64,000 bases of DNA from CAZAYY01 sp964489525 (GTDB lineage Bacteria > Chloroflexota > Anaerolineae > Anaerolineales > JABWBV01), in NCBI GenBank assembly GCA_964489525.1, contig CAZAYY010000002.1, forward strand, positions 1 to 64,000, read 5' to 3'. Below the pieces are notes generated by a model, which saw nothing but the letters and a program-made list of their open reading frames with translations, was not told the origin of the DNA and did not search any database. Made by a program: the position numbers and the translations under genes. Below, in pieces: positions 16,011 to 23,823 of this stretch. How positions within the stretch are numbered: position 1 is the stretch's first letter; every line of letters begins with the position of its first letter.

Positions 16011-17611
16011 GCCTGTTTAACCACCTGCGCCTCAACGCCCTCACCCTGCGCACTGAAAAGCGCATCATCAGCCTCGCCCGGCAGGTGCGCAAGTTGGCCC
16101 CAAAGCCCTCGGATGCTGCTCCGGTGCTGTTTTTCAACGCCTCCACCCGGCTCAATGGCGTCAGCCAAAACGCTGCGTTTGCCTTCCTTGCAGCCTGCGG
16201 CGTACAAATGGCCGGCGTTCCCGTGGTGCACATGGCTTGCCAGGCGGGCCTCAGCCGCTGCCACCTGGGCTCGGTGGTGACCGGGGTGGAGCAAGACCCG
16301 CCCTGCCGTCGCTGTGTTTTGCAGTCGCGCTCCCTCACGTCCAATGCCCCCACCCTGTGGTTTGATTACCAGCCCGACCCCACCCTGGAAGCCCAGCTGG
16401 CCGACCAGCCGGTGGCCGAACTTTCCGCCTTTGAGTACGACGGCATCCCGCTGGCCGGGCTGGTGCTGCCTTCGGTTCGCTGGGTGCTGCGCCGCCACAA
16501 CCTGTTGGACGATGCCCCCACCCGCTTCTTGCTGCGCGCTTTTTTGCTCTCGGCCCATTCGCTGGCCCGCCAGGCCGCCCGTTGGCTGGATGAGCACAAG
16601 CCGCGGGCCGTGGTGGTGTTCAACGGCGTTTCTTACCCCGAAGCGGTGGTGCGCTGGTTGGCCCTGCAGCGCAGCATCCCGGTGACAACTCACGAAGTCG
16701 CCCACCAACCCCTCACGGCCTTTTTCTCTCACCAGCATGTGACCGCCTACCCGGTGGACATCCCGCCAGATTTCCGGCTTTCCCAGGCCCAAAACGCCCG
16801 GTTGGACGAGTACCTGCAAAAACGCTTCAAAGGCGATTTCAGCATGGCCGGCGTGCGTTTTTGGTCGGAGCTGCAAGACCTCGACCCGGCGCTGCTGGAG
16901 AAAATCAGCCAGTTCCGCGCCCTGGTGCCTGTCTTTACCAACGTGATTTTTGACACCAGCCAGATTCACGCCAACACCCTGTTTGCCGATATGTTCGCCT
17001 GGCTCGAGCAGGTGGTGGAAATCATCCGTGCCCATCCCGACGTTTTGTTTGTGGTTCGCGCCCATCCGGATGAACTGCGCCCCGGCAAGGCCAGCGTCGA
17101 AACCGTGCGCGATTGGGTCAAAGCCCACGGGGTAGACCGCCTGCCAAACGTAGTGTATATTGACGCCCACCAGCCGCTCTCGTCCTACGCGCTGATTCAA
17201 CGGGCCAAATTTGTGATGGTCTATAACTCCACCATTGGCCTGGAAGCGGTGATGCTGGGCAGGCCGGTGCTCAACGGGGGCAGCGCCCGCTACACCCCCC
17301 ACAACACGGTTTTCCTCCCCGGGTCCGCTTCGGTCCACGCCGCAATGGCCCGCGCTTTCCTGGCCGCGCCCGACCTGGACGCTGAGATCCGGGAAACATT
17401 TGCCGCCCAGCGTGAAAACGCCCGCCGCTTCCAGTATTACCAGCTGTACAAAACCCCGCTGCCCTTCGACGCCTTCATCGAACCACACCCCACCGCGGGA
17501 TATGTGGCCTTGAAGCCGCTTACCCCTGCCGACCTGGCACCCGGGTCTTCGCCCGCCCTGCAGGTCGTGGTGGAGGGTATTTTGCACGGCAGCGCGTTCT
17601 TAATGCCCTAG
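16007..17611 (+). CDS. capsule-polysaccharide-synthesis-like protein (KpsS/KpsC-type GT-B)
   Basis: The ATG at 16007 overlaps the upstream stop (ATGA); a longer open frame would overlap neuB by 150 bases and is rejected. The 534-residue product has VLFFNASTRLNGVSQNAAF near the start and a region VFTNVIFDTSQIHANTLFAD (about residue 308). It then shows VRAHPDELRPGKAS, IDAHQPLSSYALIQRAK and VYNSTIGLEAVMLGRPVLNGG, an order typical of the Capsule_synth family. Related proteins transfer Kdo or similar acidic sugars during capsule assembly. Coupling to a NeuB gene suggests a nonulosonate transferase (inference). Six cysteines in residues 80-120 (GLSRCHLG, CRRC) are an unusual feature and could bind metal. 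Confidence 0.72.
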   Translation: MSLFNHLRLNALTLRTEKRIISLARQVRKLAPKPSDAAPVLFFNASTRLNGVSQNAAFAFLAACGVQMAGVPVVHMACQAGLSRCHLGSVVTGVEQDPPCRRCVLQSRSLTSNAPTLWFDYQPDPTLEAQLADQPVAELSAFEYDGIPLAGLVLPSVRWVLRRHNLLDDAPTRFLLRAFLLSAHSLARQAARWLDEHKPRAVVVFNGVSYPEAVVRWLALQRSIPVTTHEVAHQPLTAFFSHQHVTAYPVDIPPDFRLSQAQNARLDEYLQKRFKGDFSMAGVRFWSELQDLDPALLEKISQFRALVPVFTNVIFDTSQIHANTLFADMFAWLEQVVEIIRAHPDVLFVVRAHPDELRPGKASVETVRDWVKAHGVDRLPNVVYIDAHQPLSSYALIQRAKFVMVYNSTIGLEAVMLGRPVLNGGSARYTPHNTVFLPGSASVHAAMARAFLAAPDLDAEIRETFAAQRENARRFQYYQLYKTPLPFDAFIEPHPTAGYVALKPLTPADLAPGSSPALQVVVEGILHGSAFLMP

Positions 17612-17668
17612 GGCGAACCCAGCCAGGCAAAATTACCTGGAACCGGAATCCCTATAAGGTTTTGACCC

Positions 17669-18661
17669 ATGTTATTTTCGATTGTAATCCGAGCCTATAA
17701 CGAAGAAGAACATATTGGCCGCCTGCTGAGCGGCATTTTGCAGCAAACGCTCTGGAATCGCCCGCTGCCCGGCGGCCAGCCCTCCGGCGAGATTATCCTG
17801 GTGGACTCCGGCTCCACGGATGCCACCGTGGCGATTGCCTCCCACTTCCCGGTGAAAATTGTTCATATTCGCCCGGAAGAGTTTACTTTTGGCTATTCCC
17901 TGAACAAAGGCATCGAGGCTGCAGCGGGCGAGTTTATCGTCATGGCCAGCGCCCATGTCTACCCGGTGTATATGGATTGGTTGGAGCATATGCTTGCCCC
18001 GTTCAGCGATCCCAAAATTGCCCTGGTCTATGGCAAGCAGCGCGGTATGGCCACCACGAAGTTCTCCGAACACCAGGTGTTTGCCCGTTGGTTCCCGGAC
18101 CAATCGGTGCGCCGCCAGACCCACCCGTTTTGCAACAACGCCAACGCCGCCATCCGCCGCTCGCTGTGGCAGGAGCATCCCTACGATGAAACCCTCACCG
18201 GCCTGGAAGACCTGGCCTGGGGCCGCTGGGCCATTGAAAAAGGTTACCTGATTGCCTATGCCGCCGAGGCCGAAATTATCCACGTCCACAACGAAAAGCC
18301 CCGCCAGGTGTACAACCGCTACCGGCGCGAGGCAATGGCCTTCAAGCGCGTTTTCCCCAGCGAACATTTTTCGCTCTGGGACTTTTTCCGCCTGACCACC
18401 ACCAACACCCTGAGCGACCTGTGGCACGCCGCCCAGCAGAGGGTGTTCCTGGAAAACTGGCGCAGTGTGCTCTGGTTCCGCTTTTTGCAGTTTTGGGGCA
18501 CCTATCGCGGCTACCGCCAGGCGAACCAATCGCTCACCGGGCGGCTGCGCCAGACCTTTTACTACCCGTTGGATCTGCAGGCGCGCAGCGAAGGACCGCC
18601 TCCCTCCGGCCAGTCCGAACGCCAGCCCATTGACTACCGCAGTGCCCAGCCGCCTTCCTGA
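17669..18661 (+). CDS. glycosyltransferase family 2 (rhamnosyltransferase-like)
   Basis: This 330-residue GT2 begins FSIVIRAYNEEEHIGRLL and contains ILVDSGSTDATVAIA and FTFGYSLNKGIEAAAGEFIV. It has MASAHVYPVYMDWLEHML in place of DxD and a C-terminal GLEDLAWGRWAIEKGYLIAY with the ED motif. The FTFGYSLNKG word resembles dTDP-rhamnosyl transferases, which would fit the rfb genes at 29.6-33.1 kb, but the donor is an inference. It is followed by a heptad-repeat spacer that directly abuts the next ATG. Confidence 0.83.
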   Translation: MLFSIVIRAYNEEEHIGRLLSGILQQTLWNRPLPGGQPSGEIILVDSGSTDATVAIASHFPVKIVHIRPEEFTFGYSLNKGIEAAAGEFIVMASAHVYPVYMDWLEHMLAPFSDPKIALVYGKQRGMATTKFSEHQVFARWFPDQSVRRQTHPFCNNANAAIRRSLWQEHPYDETLTGLEDLAWGRWAIEKGYLIAYAAEAEIIHVHNEKPRQVYNRYRREAMAFKRVFPSEHFSLWDFFRLTTTNTLSDLWHAAQQRVFLENWRSVLWFRFLQFWGTYRGYRQANQSLTGRLRQTFYYPLDLQARSEGPPPSGQSERQPIDYRSAQPPS

Positions 18662-18667
18662 CCTAAA

Positions 18668-18702
18668 AATTTCCAAATTCCAACTTCCAAATCTCAAATT
18701 TT
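18668..18702 (+). repeat. 7-bp periodic spacer array c (unit near AAATTCC)
   Basis: Five units, aatttcc, aaattcc, aacttcc, aaatctc and aaatttt, end exactly at the base before the ATG at 18703. No ribosome-binding site is visible. In rotation this unit (TTTCCAA) matches those at 19384-19439 and 23796-23823. Confidence 0.78.
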
Positions 18703-19383
18703 ATGATGAAAATCGCCGCCCTTGTCCCCATGCGCCACCGTTCGGAGCGCGTTCCCGGTAAAAATTACCGCCCGATGGCTGGAAAGCCCATGTTTCACTA
18801 CATCCTCGAAACCCTGCTGGCTTGCCCGGAAATTACCACTGTGGCCGTCGACACCGACAGCCCGGATATCATAGCCGGCTGCAAGCAGCATTTCCCCTCA
18901 GTGGTGGTACTGGAGCGCCCGGAGCACCTTCGGGATGGCAGCATCCCGATGAATGAGGTGCTGCTGCACACCACCAGCCAATTGGATGCCGATTTGTTTT
19001 TACAAACTCACTCGACCAACCCGCTGCTCAAGCCCGCCACCATCTCCAGTGCCATTCGGGCCCTGCTGGCCAGCTACCCCAATTTCGATTCGCTCTTTTC
19101 GGTTACCCGCCTGCAAACCCGCCTGTGGGACCAGCTCGGCCGCCCGATTAACCACAACCCGGCCATTTTGCTGCGCACCCAGGACCTGCCGCCCGTGTAC
19201 GAAGAAAACTCGTGCATCTACCTCTTCAGCCGCCAGACCCTGCTGCAGCGCCGCAACCGCCTCGGCGAACGCCCCATGCTCTTTGAAATCAGCGCAGATG
19301 AAGCCTGGGACATTGACGAAGAAACCGATTTCTCCATCGCCGAAATGCTCATCCTGCACCAAAAAACTCGCCCCAAATCCTAA
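18703..19383 (+). CDS. acylneuraminate/nonulosonate cytidylyltransferase
   Basis: This 226-residue single-domain NeuA-type enzyme has AALVPMRHRSERVPGKNYR (CTP loop), VAVDTDSPDI, HSTNPLL in the sugar-binding position and YEENSCIYLF near residue 166. The acidic pair at the end, WDIDEETDF, is the usual metal/CMP contact region. It lacks the phosphatase domain found in the 13081 gene. Two NeuA-type and two NeuB-type genes in one locus suggest two different nonulosonates (inference). Both sides of the gene are heptad-repeat spacers. Confidence 0.88.
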   Translation: MMKIAALVPMRHRSERVPGKNYRPMAGKPMFHYILETLLACPEITTVAVDTDSPDIIAGCKQHFPSVVVLERPEHLRDGSIPMNEVLLHTTSQLDADLFLQTHSTNPLLKPATISSAIRALLASYPNFDSLFSVTRLQTRLWDQLGRPINHNPAILLRTQDLPPVYEENSCIYLFSRQTLLQRRNRLGERPMLFEISADEAWDIDEETDFSIAEMLILHQKTRPKS

Positions 19384-19439
19384 TTTCCAAATCCCAAATC
19401 TAAATTCTTAAATCTTAATTCTTAAATCAAAAATCTCCC
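19384..19439 (+). repeat. 7-bp periodic spacer array d, 8 units
   Basis: Eight indel-free heptads start at the base after the stop codon: tttccaa, atcccaa, atctaaa, ttcttaa, atcttaa, ttcttaa, atcaaaa and atctccc. They are followed by AAGGA and the ATG at 19451. This is one of the arrays that does keep a Shine-Dalgarno sequence after the repeat. Confidence 0.8.
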
Positions 19440-19450
19440 AAGGATTTCCC

Positions 19451-20392
19451 ATGCCCACCGTCCTGATTTCCGCCCCCTACCTGCTTCCCTTCATGGATCG
19501 TTTCAAACCCTTCCTCGAATCCCGCGGGTTCGAAGTGCTTCTGCCCCCTGTGCAGGAGCGCCTGGAAGAACACGAACTGCTCCAGTATGCCGGGCAGTTC
19601 GACGCAGCTGTCTGCGGCGACGACCGCCTGACTGCCCGGGTGATGGAGGCCTGCCTGCCCCGCCTGAAGGTGCTGGTGAAGTGGGGCACCGGGATTGATT
19701 CCTTCGACCAGAAAGCCGCCGCCCGGCTGGGCATTCCCATCCGAAACACCCCCAACGCCTTCACCCTGCCGGTAAGCGACAGTGTGATGGGCTACATCCT
19801 GGCGTTCGCCCGTCGCCTGCAGTGGATGGACCGGGCCATGAAATCCGGGGAATGGCATAAAATCAACGGTCGTTCGCTGAGCGAGTGCACCCTGGGCGTG
19901 ATTGGGGTGGGCAACTGCGGCAAAGCCGTGCTGCGCCGCGCCCGGGTTTTTGGCATGGAACTGCTGGGCAACGACATCGTCCCGATTGCGCCGGATTTCA
20001 TCGCCGAACACCGGATTGAAATGACCTCGCTGCAAAACCTGCTCGAACGGGCCGACTTCATCAGCCTGCACACCGATTTGAACCCCACCAGCCACCACCT
20101 GATTAACGCCGAAACCCTCAAATGGGTGAAGCCCACAGCCGTATTGATTAACACCGCCCGCGGCCCGATTGTGGATGAGCCTGCTCTGGTGGCCGCACTG
20201 CAAGAAGAGCGGCTGGCTGGGGCTGCCCTGGATGTTTTCGAGGTCGAGCCGCTGCCGCTGGACAGCCCGCTGCTGAAGATGGATAACGTCATGCTCGCCC
20301 CACATAATGCCAATTCCAGCCCGGCCGCCTGGGAGCGGGTGCATTGGAACTCGATTCGCCATTTACTCGAAGCCTTTGGCCAGTCGCTCTGA
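19451..20392 (+). CDS. D-isomer-specific 2-hydroxyacid dehydrogenase
   Basis: This 313-residue protein has the NAD-binding motif GVIGVGNCGKAV (about residue 150). The catalytic triad positions are Arg in NTARGPIVDE, Glu in VFEVEPLPLDSP and His in APHNANSS. The family interconverts 2-keto acids and D-2-hydroxy acids; phosphoglycerate dehydrogenase-like enzymes are the closest in layout. In this cluster it may supply a D-lactyl or glyceryl substituent, or reduce a keto sugar acid (inference). It ends 60 bases before the next SDR gene. Confidence 0.88.
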   Translation: MPTVLISAPYLLPFMDRFKPFLESRGFEVLLPPVQERLEEHELLQYAGQFDAAVCGDDRLTARVMEACLPRLKVLVKWGTGIDSFDQKAAARLGIPIRNTPNAFTLPVSDSVMGYILAFARRLQWMDRAMKSGEWHKINGRSLSECTLGVIGVGNCGKAVLRRARVFGMELLGNDIVPIAPDFIAEHRIEMTSLQNLLERADFISLHTDLNPTSHHLINAETLKWVKPTAVLINTARGPIVDEPALVAALQEERLAGAALDVFEVEPLPLDSPLLKMDNVMLAPHNANSSPAAWERVHWNSIRHLLEAFGQSL

Positions 20393-20452
20393 CCCCTTAC
20401 CGCGTTCTTCGCGTTAAACCCTCTTTCTCCCCCTGGAAAGGAAAAACCCACC

Positions 20453-21223
20453 ATGATGAACCCAGAATCTTCTCGCATTGTTATGATCACCGGTGCTGCG
20501 GGCGGCATCGGGCGCGCCTGCGTCCACCTGTTTGCCCGGATGGGCTGGGGCGTGATCGGGGTAGACCGAGCCTCCTTTGGCGAAAACTTCCCGGCCAACG
20601 GTCTGTTTATCCAGGCCGATATCACCGAACCCGACCAGGTCAGCGCCATTTTTGAGCGGTCCCGGGCATTTTCCCCCCGGCTCGATGCCCTGGTGAACAA
20701 CGCCGCGGTGCAGGTGGCCAAGCCGCTGCTGGAAACCAGCGTGGAAGAATGGGACTTGGTGATGAAGGCCAACCTGCGCTCGGTCTTTTTGGGCGTCAAA
20801 CTGGCCCACCCGCTGTTGAAGTCCTCCGGCCAGGGGGCGATTGTGAACGTCTCCTCGGTTCATGCCGTGGCCACCTCGGCCAATATTGCTGCCTACGCCG
20901 CCAGCAAGGGTGGTTTGCTGGCCCTCACCCGCGCCATGGCAATTGAGTTTGCCCGCGACAACATCCGGGTGAACGCCATTTTGCCCGGCGCCGTAGACAC
21001 CCAGATGCTGCGCGCCGGGCTGGTGCGCGACCACGCTGGCAGCGGCACCCTGGCCGAGCGCCTGGAAAACCTGGCCAGCAAAACCGTCAACGGGCGCGTC
21101 GGCCAGCCGGACGAGATTGCCCACGCGGTCTACTTCCTGGCCGATCACGTTCAATCTTCCTTTATGACCGGCCAGGCCATGATCGTGGATGGCGGCGCCA
21201 CCGCCCGCCTGAGCACGGAGTAG
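20453..21223 (+). CDS. short-chain dehydrogenase/reductase
   Basis: This 256-residue classical SDR has the motifs TGAAGGIGRAC (residues 12-22), NNAAVQ, VSSVHAVAT (catalytic Ser) and YAASKGG (Tyr-x3-Lys), and ends TGQAMIVDGGATARL. Substrate is not predictable. It follows a D-2-hydroxyacid dehydrogenase and precedes a DUF115 gene by 6 bases. With the PtmA-like SDR it makes two classical SDRs in the nonulosonate part of the cluster. GGAAAGG lies upstream of the start ATGATG at 20453. Confidence 0.87.
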   Translation: MMNPESSRIVMITGAAGGIGRACVHLFARMGWGVIGVDRASFGENFPANGLFIQADITEPDQVSAIFERSRAFSPRLDALVNNAAVQVAKPLLETSVEEWDLVMKANLRSVFLGVKLAHPLLKSSGQGAIVNVSSVHAVATSANIAAYAASKGGLLALTRAMAIEFARDNIRVNAILPGAVDTQMLRAGLVRDHAGSGTLAERLENLASKTVNGRVGQPDEIAHAVYFLADHVQSSFMTGQAMIVDGGATARLSTE

Positions 21224-21229
21224 GGTTCT

Positions 21230-22054
21230 GTGAAATCGCTTGCCAAAAAAATCCTGCCCGATTTTGCCCTGGAGCCGCTGCGCGCCGGGCGCGACGCCCT
21301 GCAGCGGGCGGCAGAGTGGCCTTCAGCCGCTTTCCACCCCTGGCGGCGGGTGAGCATTGCCCGTCTGGGTGCGCTGCACAACGCCTACGCCGGGCGGCGC
21401 TGTTTTGTGGTGGGCAACGGCCCCAGCCTGCGCGGAATGGACCTCAGTCCCCTGCGTGATGAAATGACTTTCGGGATGAACCGGATTTTCCTGATGTTCC
21501 CGGAACTGGGCTTCCAGACCTCCTTCCTGGTGGCCGTGAACAATCTGGTGATTGAGCAGTCCGCCCCCGAGCTGCGCGCCCTGCAAATCCCCAAGTTCTT
21601 TTCCTGGCGCTCGCGGCATCTGCTTTACCCTGCCGGGGAGCCCGCTGCCCCCGATGCGTTCACCCATTTCCTGTTCACCACCTACACAGGCCCCCGGTTT
21701 GCCCTCAACGCCGCCGGGCGCCTGTGGGAAAGCGCCACGGTTACCTATGTTTGCCTGCAGCTTGCCTTCCACATGGGCTTCGACGAGGTGATTCTCATTG
21801 GGGTAGACCATAATTTTGTCACCCAGGGGCCGCCCAACACCACCATCACCTCCCAGGGCGATGACCCCAACCACTTTGACCCGCGCTATTTTGGCAAGGG
21901 CTTCCGCTGGCAGCTTCCCGACCTGGAAACTTCCGAACTGGGCTACCGCATGGCCCGCGCTGCGTTTGAGCAGGCCGGGCGGCGTGTGCTGGACGCCACC
22001 GTAGGCGGCAAACTCCAGGTTTTCCCCAAGGTAGACTACACCACGCTGTTTTAA
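21230..22054 (+). CDS. DUF115/MAF-like glycosyltransferase-related protein
   Basis: GTG start; 274 residues. The motif CFVVGNGPSLRGMDL (about residues 60-74) and the later HMGFDEVILIGVDHNF (about 182-197) are the hallmarks of the DUF115 (MptE-like) domain found in motility-associated factor (Maf) glycosyltransferases. Maf proteins transfer CMP-activated pseudaminic or legionaminic acid to flagellin. The neighbouring NeuB and NeuA genes make that donor class plausible here. No flagellar gene is in the window, so the acceptor would be a polysaccharide or another surface protein (inference). Only the core domain is present; full Maf proteins are longer. Confidence 0.8.
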   Translation: MKSLAKKILPDFALEPLRAGRDALQRAAEWPSAAFHPWRRVSIARLGALHNAYAGRRCFVVGNGPSLRGMDLSPLRDEMTFGMNRIFLMFPELGFQTSFLVAVNNLVIEQSAPELRALQIPKFFSWRSRHLLYPAGEPAAPDAFTHFLFTTYTGPRFALNAAGRLWESATVTYVCLQLAFHMGFDEVILIGVDHNFVTQGPPNTTITSQGDDPNHFDPRYFGKGFRWQLPDLETSELGYRMARAAFEQAGRRVLDATVGGKLQVFPKVDYTTLF

Positions 22055-22159
22055 CCTTTCCCCTTTTCCCTTACTCATTTCCCCTTTTTCCTTTCCCCTT
22101 TTCCCTTTCCCTTTTTTCTTTCCCCTTTTCCCTTTCTCATTTTCCATTTTCCCTTTCCC
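22055..22159 (+). repeat. 7-bp periodic spacer array e (unit near CCTTTCC), 15 units
   Basis: Fifteen 7-base units start at the base after the stop codon and keep phase for 105 bases, for example cctttcc, ccttttc, ccttact, catttcc, ccttttt, cctttcc, ccttttc. The strand is entirely pyrimidine except for five A residues. It ends three bases before the putative TTG start at 22163. No ribosome-binding site can exist in such a tract. Confidence 0.85.
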
Positions 22160-22162
22160 ATT

Positions 22163-23713
22163 TTGCCTTTGAAATTCCCCCCCCACCGCCTGCTGCTGGT
22201 GATCCTCCTGGCGCTTGGGCTGCTGGTGCGCCTGCAAGGCCTTACCGCACCCCCGCTCGATTTTCACGCCACCCGCCAACTGCGCGGGGTGCTGATTGCC
22301 CGGGGGTTCTACTTCGCCAGCCTGCCCACCCTGCCCGAGTTAGAAACCCGCCAGGCCCAGGCTCGCCAGTTTCAAAACGCCATGGCCCAATACGAGCCGC
22401 CCATCCTGGAGTGGCTGGTTTCCCGGGCCTATTCCCTGTCGCCGCTTACGCCGGGCGAGCAAGAAGCGCCCTGGGTGGCGCGGCTGTTCACCGTTTCCGC
22501 CTGGCTGCTGGCCGGGTTGGCGGTGTATGACCTGGGGCGCAGGCTGTCTTCCCCGGCGGGAGGCTTTTTTGCCCTGGGGGTGTATCTTTTCCATCCCTTT
22601 GGTGCGATTGCCAGCCGTTCCTTCCAGCCCGACCCGCTGATGACCGCCTTGCTGGTGGGCAGCGCCTGGGCGCTGGTGCGCTGGCTCGCAAGCCCGCCCC
22701 CGGCTTCCATTCGGGCGGGGTGGCACTTCCCGCTTTTGGCCGGGGCGCTTGCTGGGGCGGCGGTTTTGCTCAAACCTTTCATCGCCCTGGTGCTGGGCGG
22801 GATGTTCGCCGCCGGCCTGCTGGCTCGCTTTGGGCTGGCCGGGTTGGTGAAAAACCCGCGCAATTGGGCATTGGCCGGGCTGGCGCTGCTGCCGGGCCTG
22901 GCCTACTACCTGGGCGGCCTGGGAGTGGAGTCAACCGGCTATTTCACAAGCTGGACGCTCGACCTGCTTCACATGGCGGCCCGTCCACAGTTCTACATCC
23001 AGTGGCTCTTGATGTTGGATGAGGTGGTGGGCTTCATCCTGCTGCTGTTGGCGCTGTGGGGCATGGCGCTGGCCGCCAGTGCGGATCTGCGCCAGCGGGC
23101 CTGGTTGCCCGGCCTCTGGCTGGGGTACGGCCTGTATGGGCTGGCCCTGCCGTACCTGATCACCACCCACACCTACTACAGCCTGCCGCTCATCCCGCTT
23201 GCGGCGCTTTCCCTGGCCCCCCTGGGCGAATGGCTGGCCCAATCCCTGGCGGCGCGCCCGCTGGCCTGGCGGCTGTTTGCCGCGGGCGTGGCGCTGGCTG
23301 CCGTGGCGTTTTTTGCCTGGCAGGTGCATCATTCCGTTGAAGATGCCCAGGAACAGGCCGCCTGGATTCCCACCTGGCAAGAAGCTGCCGCCCACCTGCC
23401 GGAAGATGGCCGGGCCATTGCCCTCACCCAGCACTACGGCTACCCCCTGATGGTCTATGGCTGGCGCTCCGTTGAACTCTGGCCCACCACCGGCGAGCAA
23501 GCTCTCTCCGCCCTGCGCGGAAGCAGCGCCCAGGATGTCGAAACCCGCTTTGCCGAACTCACCCAGGGCATGCGCTACTTCCTGGTCACCGACCCCGACC
23601 AGCTTGCCCGCCAACCCGCCCTGGAAGCCATCTTGTTTGAAAATTACCCCCTGGTGTCCCACGGCGAACCCACCCCCGGCCACCCTTTTTGGATCTTCGA
23701 CCTCGCTCCCTGA
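22163..23713 (+). CDS. GT39-like multi-spanning membrane glycosyltransferase
   Basis: This 516-residue protein has about 10-12 hydrophobic segments, beginning LLLVILLALGLLVRL. Between the first two lies LTAPPLDFHATRQL, with an acidic residue where PMT/ArnT-family enzymes have the catalytic Asp. The C-terminal soluble part (after about residue 400) contains YPLMVYGWRSVELWPTT, as in other GT-C proteins. These enzymes use polyprenyl-phosphate sugars on the outer face of the membrane. There is no ATG; starts are TTG at 22163 or 22169, both inside or next to the heptad array and with no visible ribosome-binding site, so the exact N-terminus is uncertain. Confidence 0.75.
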   Translation: MPLKFPPHRLLLVILLALGLLVRLQGLTAPPLDFHATRQLRGVLIARGFYFASLPTLPELETRQAQARQFQNAMAQYEPPILEWLVSRAYSLSPLTPGEQEAPWVARLFTVSAWLLAGLAVYDLGRRLSSPAGGFFALGVYLFHPFGAIASRSFQPDPLMTALLVGSAWALVRWLASPPPASIRAGWHFPLLAGALAGAAVLLKPFIALVLGGMFAAGLLARFGLAGLVKNPRNWALAGLALLPGLAYYLGGLGVESTGYFTSWTLDLLHMAARPQFYIQWLLMLDEVVGFILLLLALWGMALAASADLRQRAWLPGLWLGYGLYGLALPYLITTHTYYSLPLIPLAALSLAPLGEWLAQSLAARPLAWRLFAAGVALAAVAFFAWQVHHSVEDAQEQAAWIPTWQEAAAHLPEDGRAIALTQHYGYPLMVYGWRSVELWPTTGEQALSALRGSSAQDVETRFAELTQGMRYFLVTDPDQLARQPALEAILFENYPLVSHGEPTPGHPFWIFDLAP

Positions 23714-23738
23714 AGCAAAATTAAATAAAGATATTCAG

Positions 23739-23784
23739 CCCCACCCCCCTTCCCGCCGGGAAGAGGGGAAACAGGGGGGATGGG
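23739..23784 (+). repeat. C/G-rich palindromic repeat, copy B (REP-like)
   Basis: This element matches the one at 6479-6532: CTTCCC pairs with GGGAAG around a GCC loop, the stem continues after one mismatch, and the tail ACAGGGGGGATGGG is identical. Like copy A it sits between two glycan genes, here directly before a heptad array. Confidence 0.78.
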
Positions 23785-23795
23785 TAAGCAACTAC

Positions 23796-23823
23796 TTTCA
23801 AATTTCCAATTTGTAATTTTTTT
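23796..23823 (+). repeat. 7-bp periodic spacer array f (unit near TTTCCAA)
   Basis: Four units, tttcaaa, tttccaa, tttgtaa and ttttttt, end exactly at the base before the ATG at 23824. No ribosome-binding site is visible. The second unit is identical to the first unit of array d (19384). Confidence 0.65.

Noticed and set aside
15962..17587. 541-codon minus-strand open frame opposite the capsule-synthesis-like gene
   Set aside because: No family motif and full overlap with a supported plus-strand gene.
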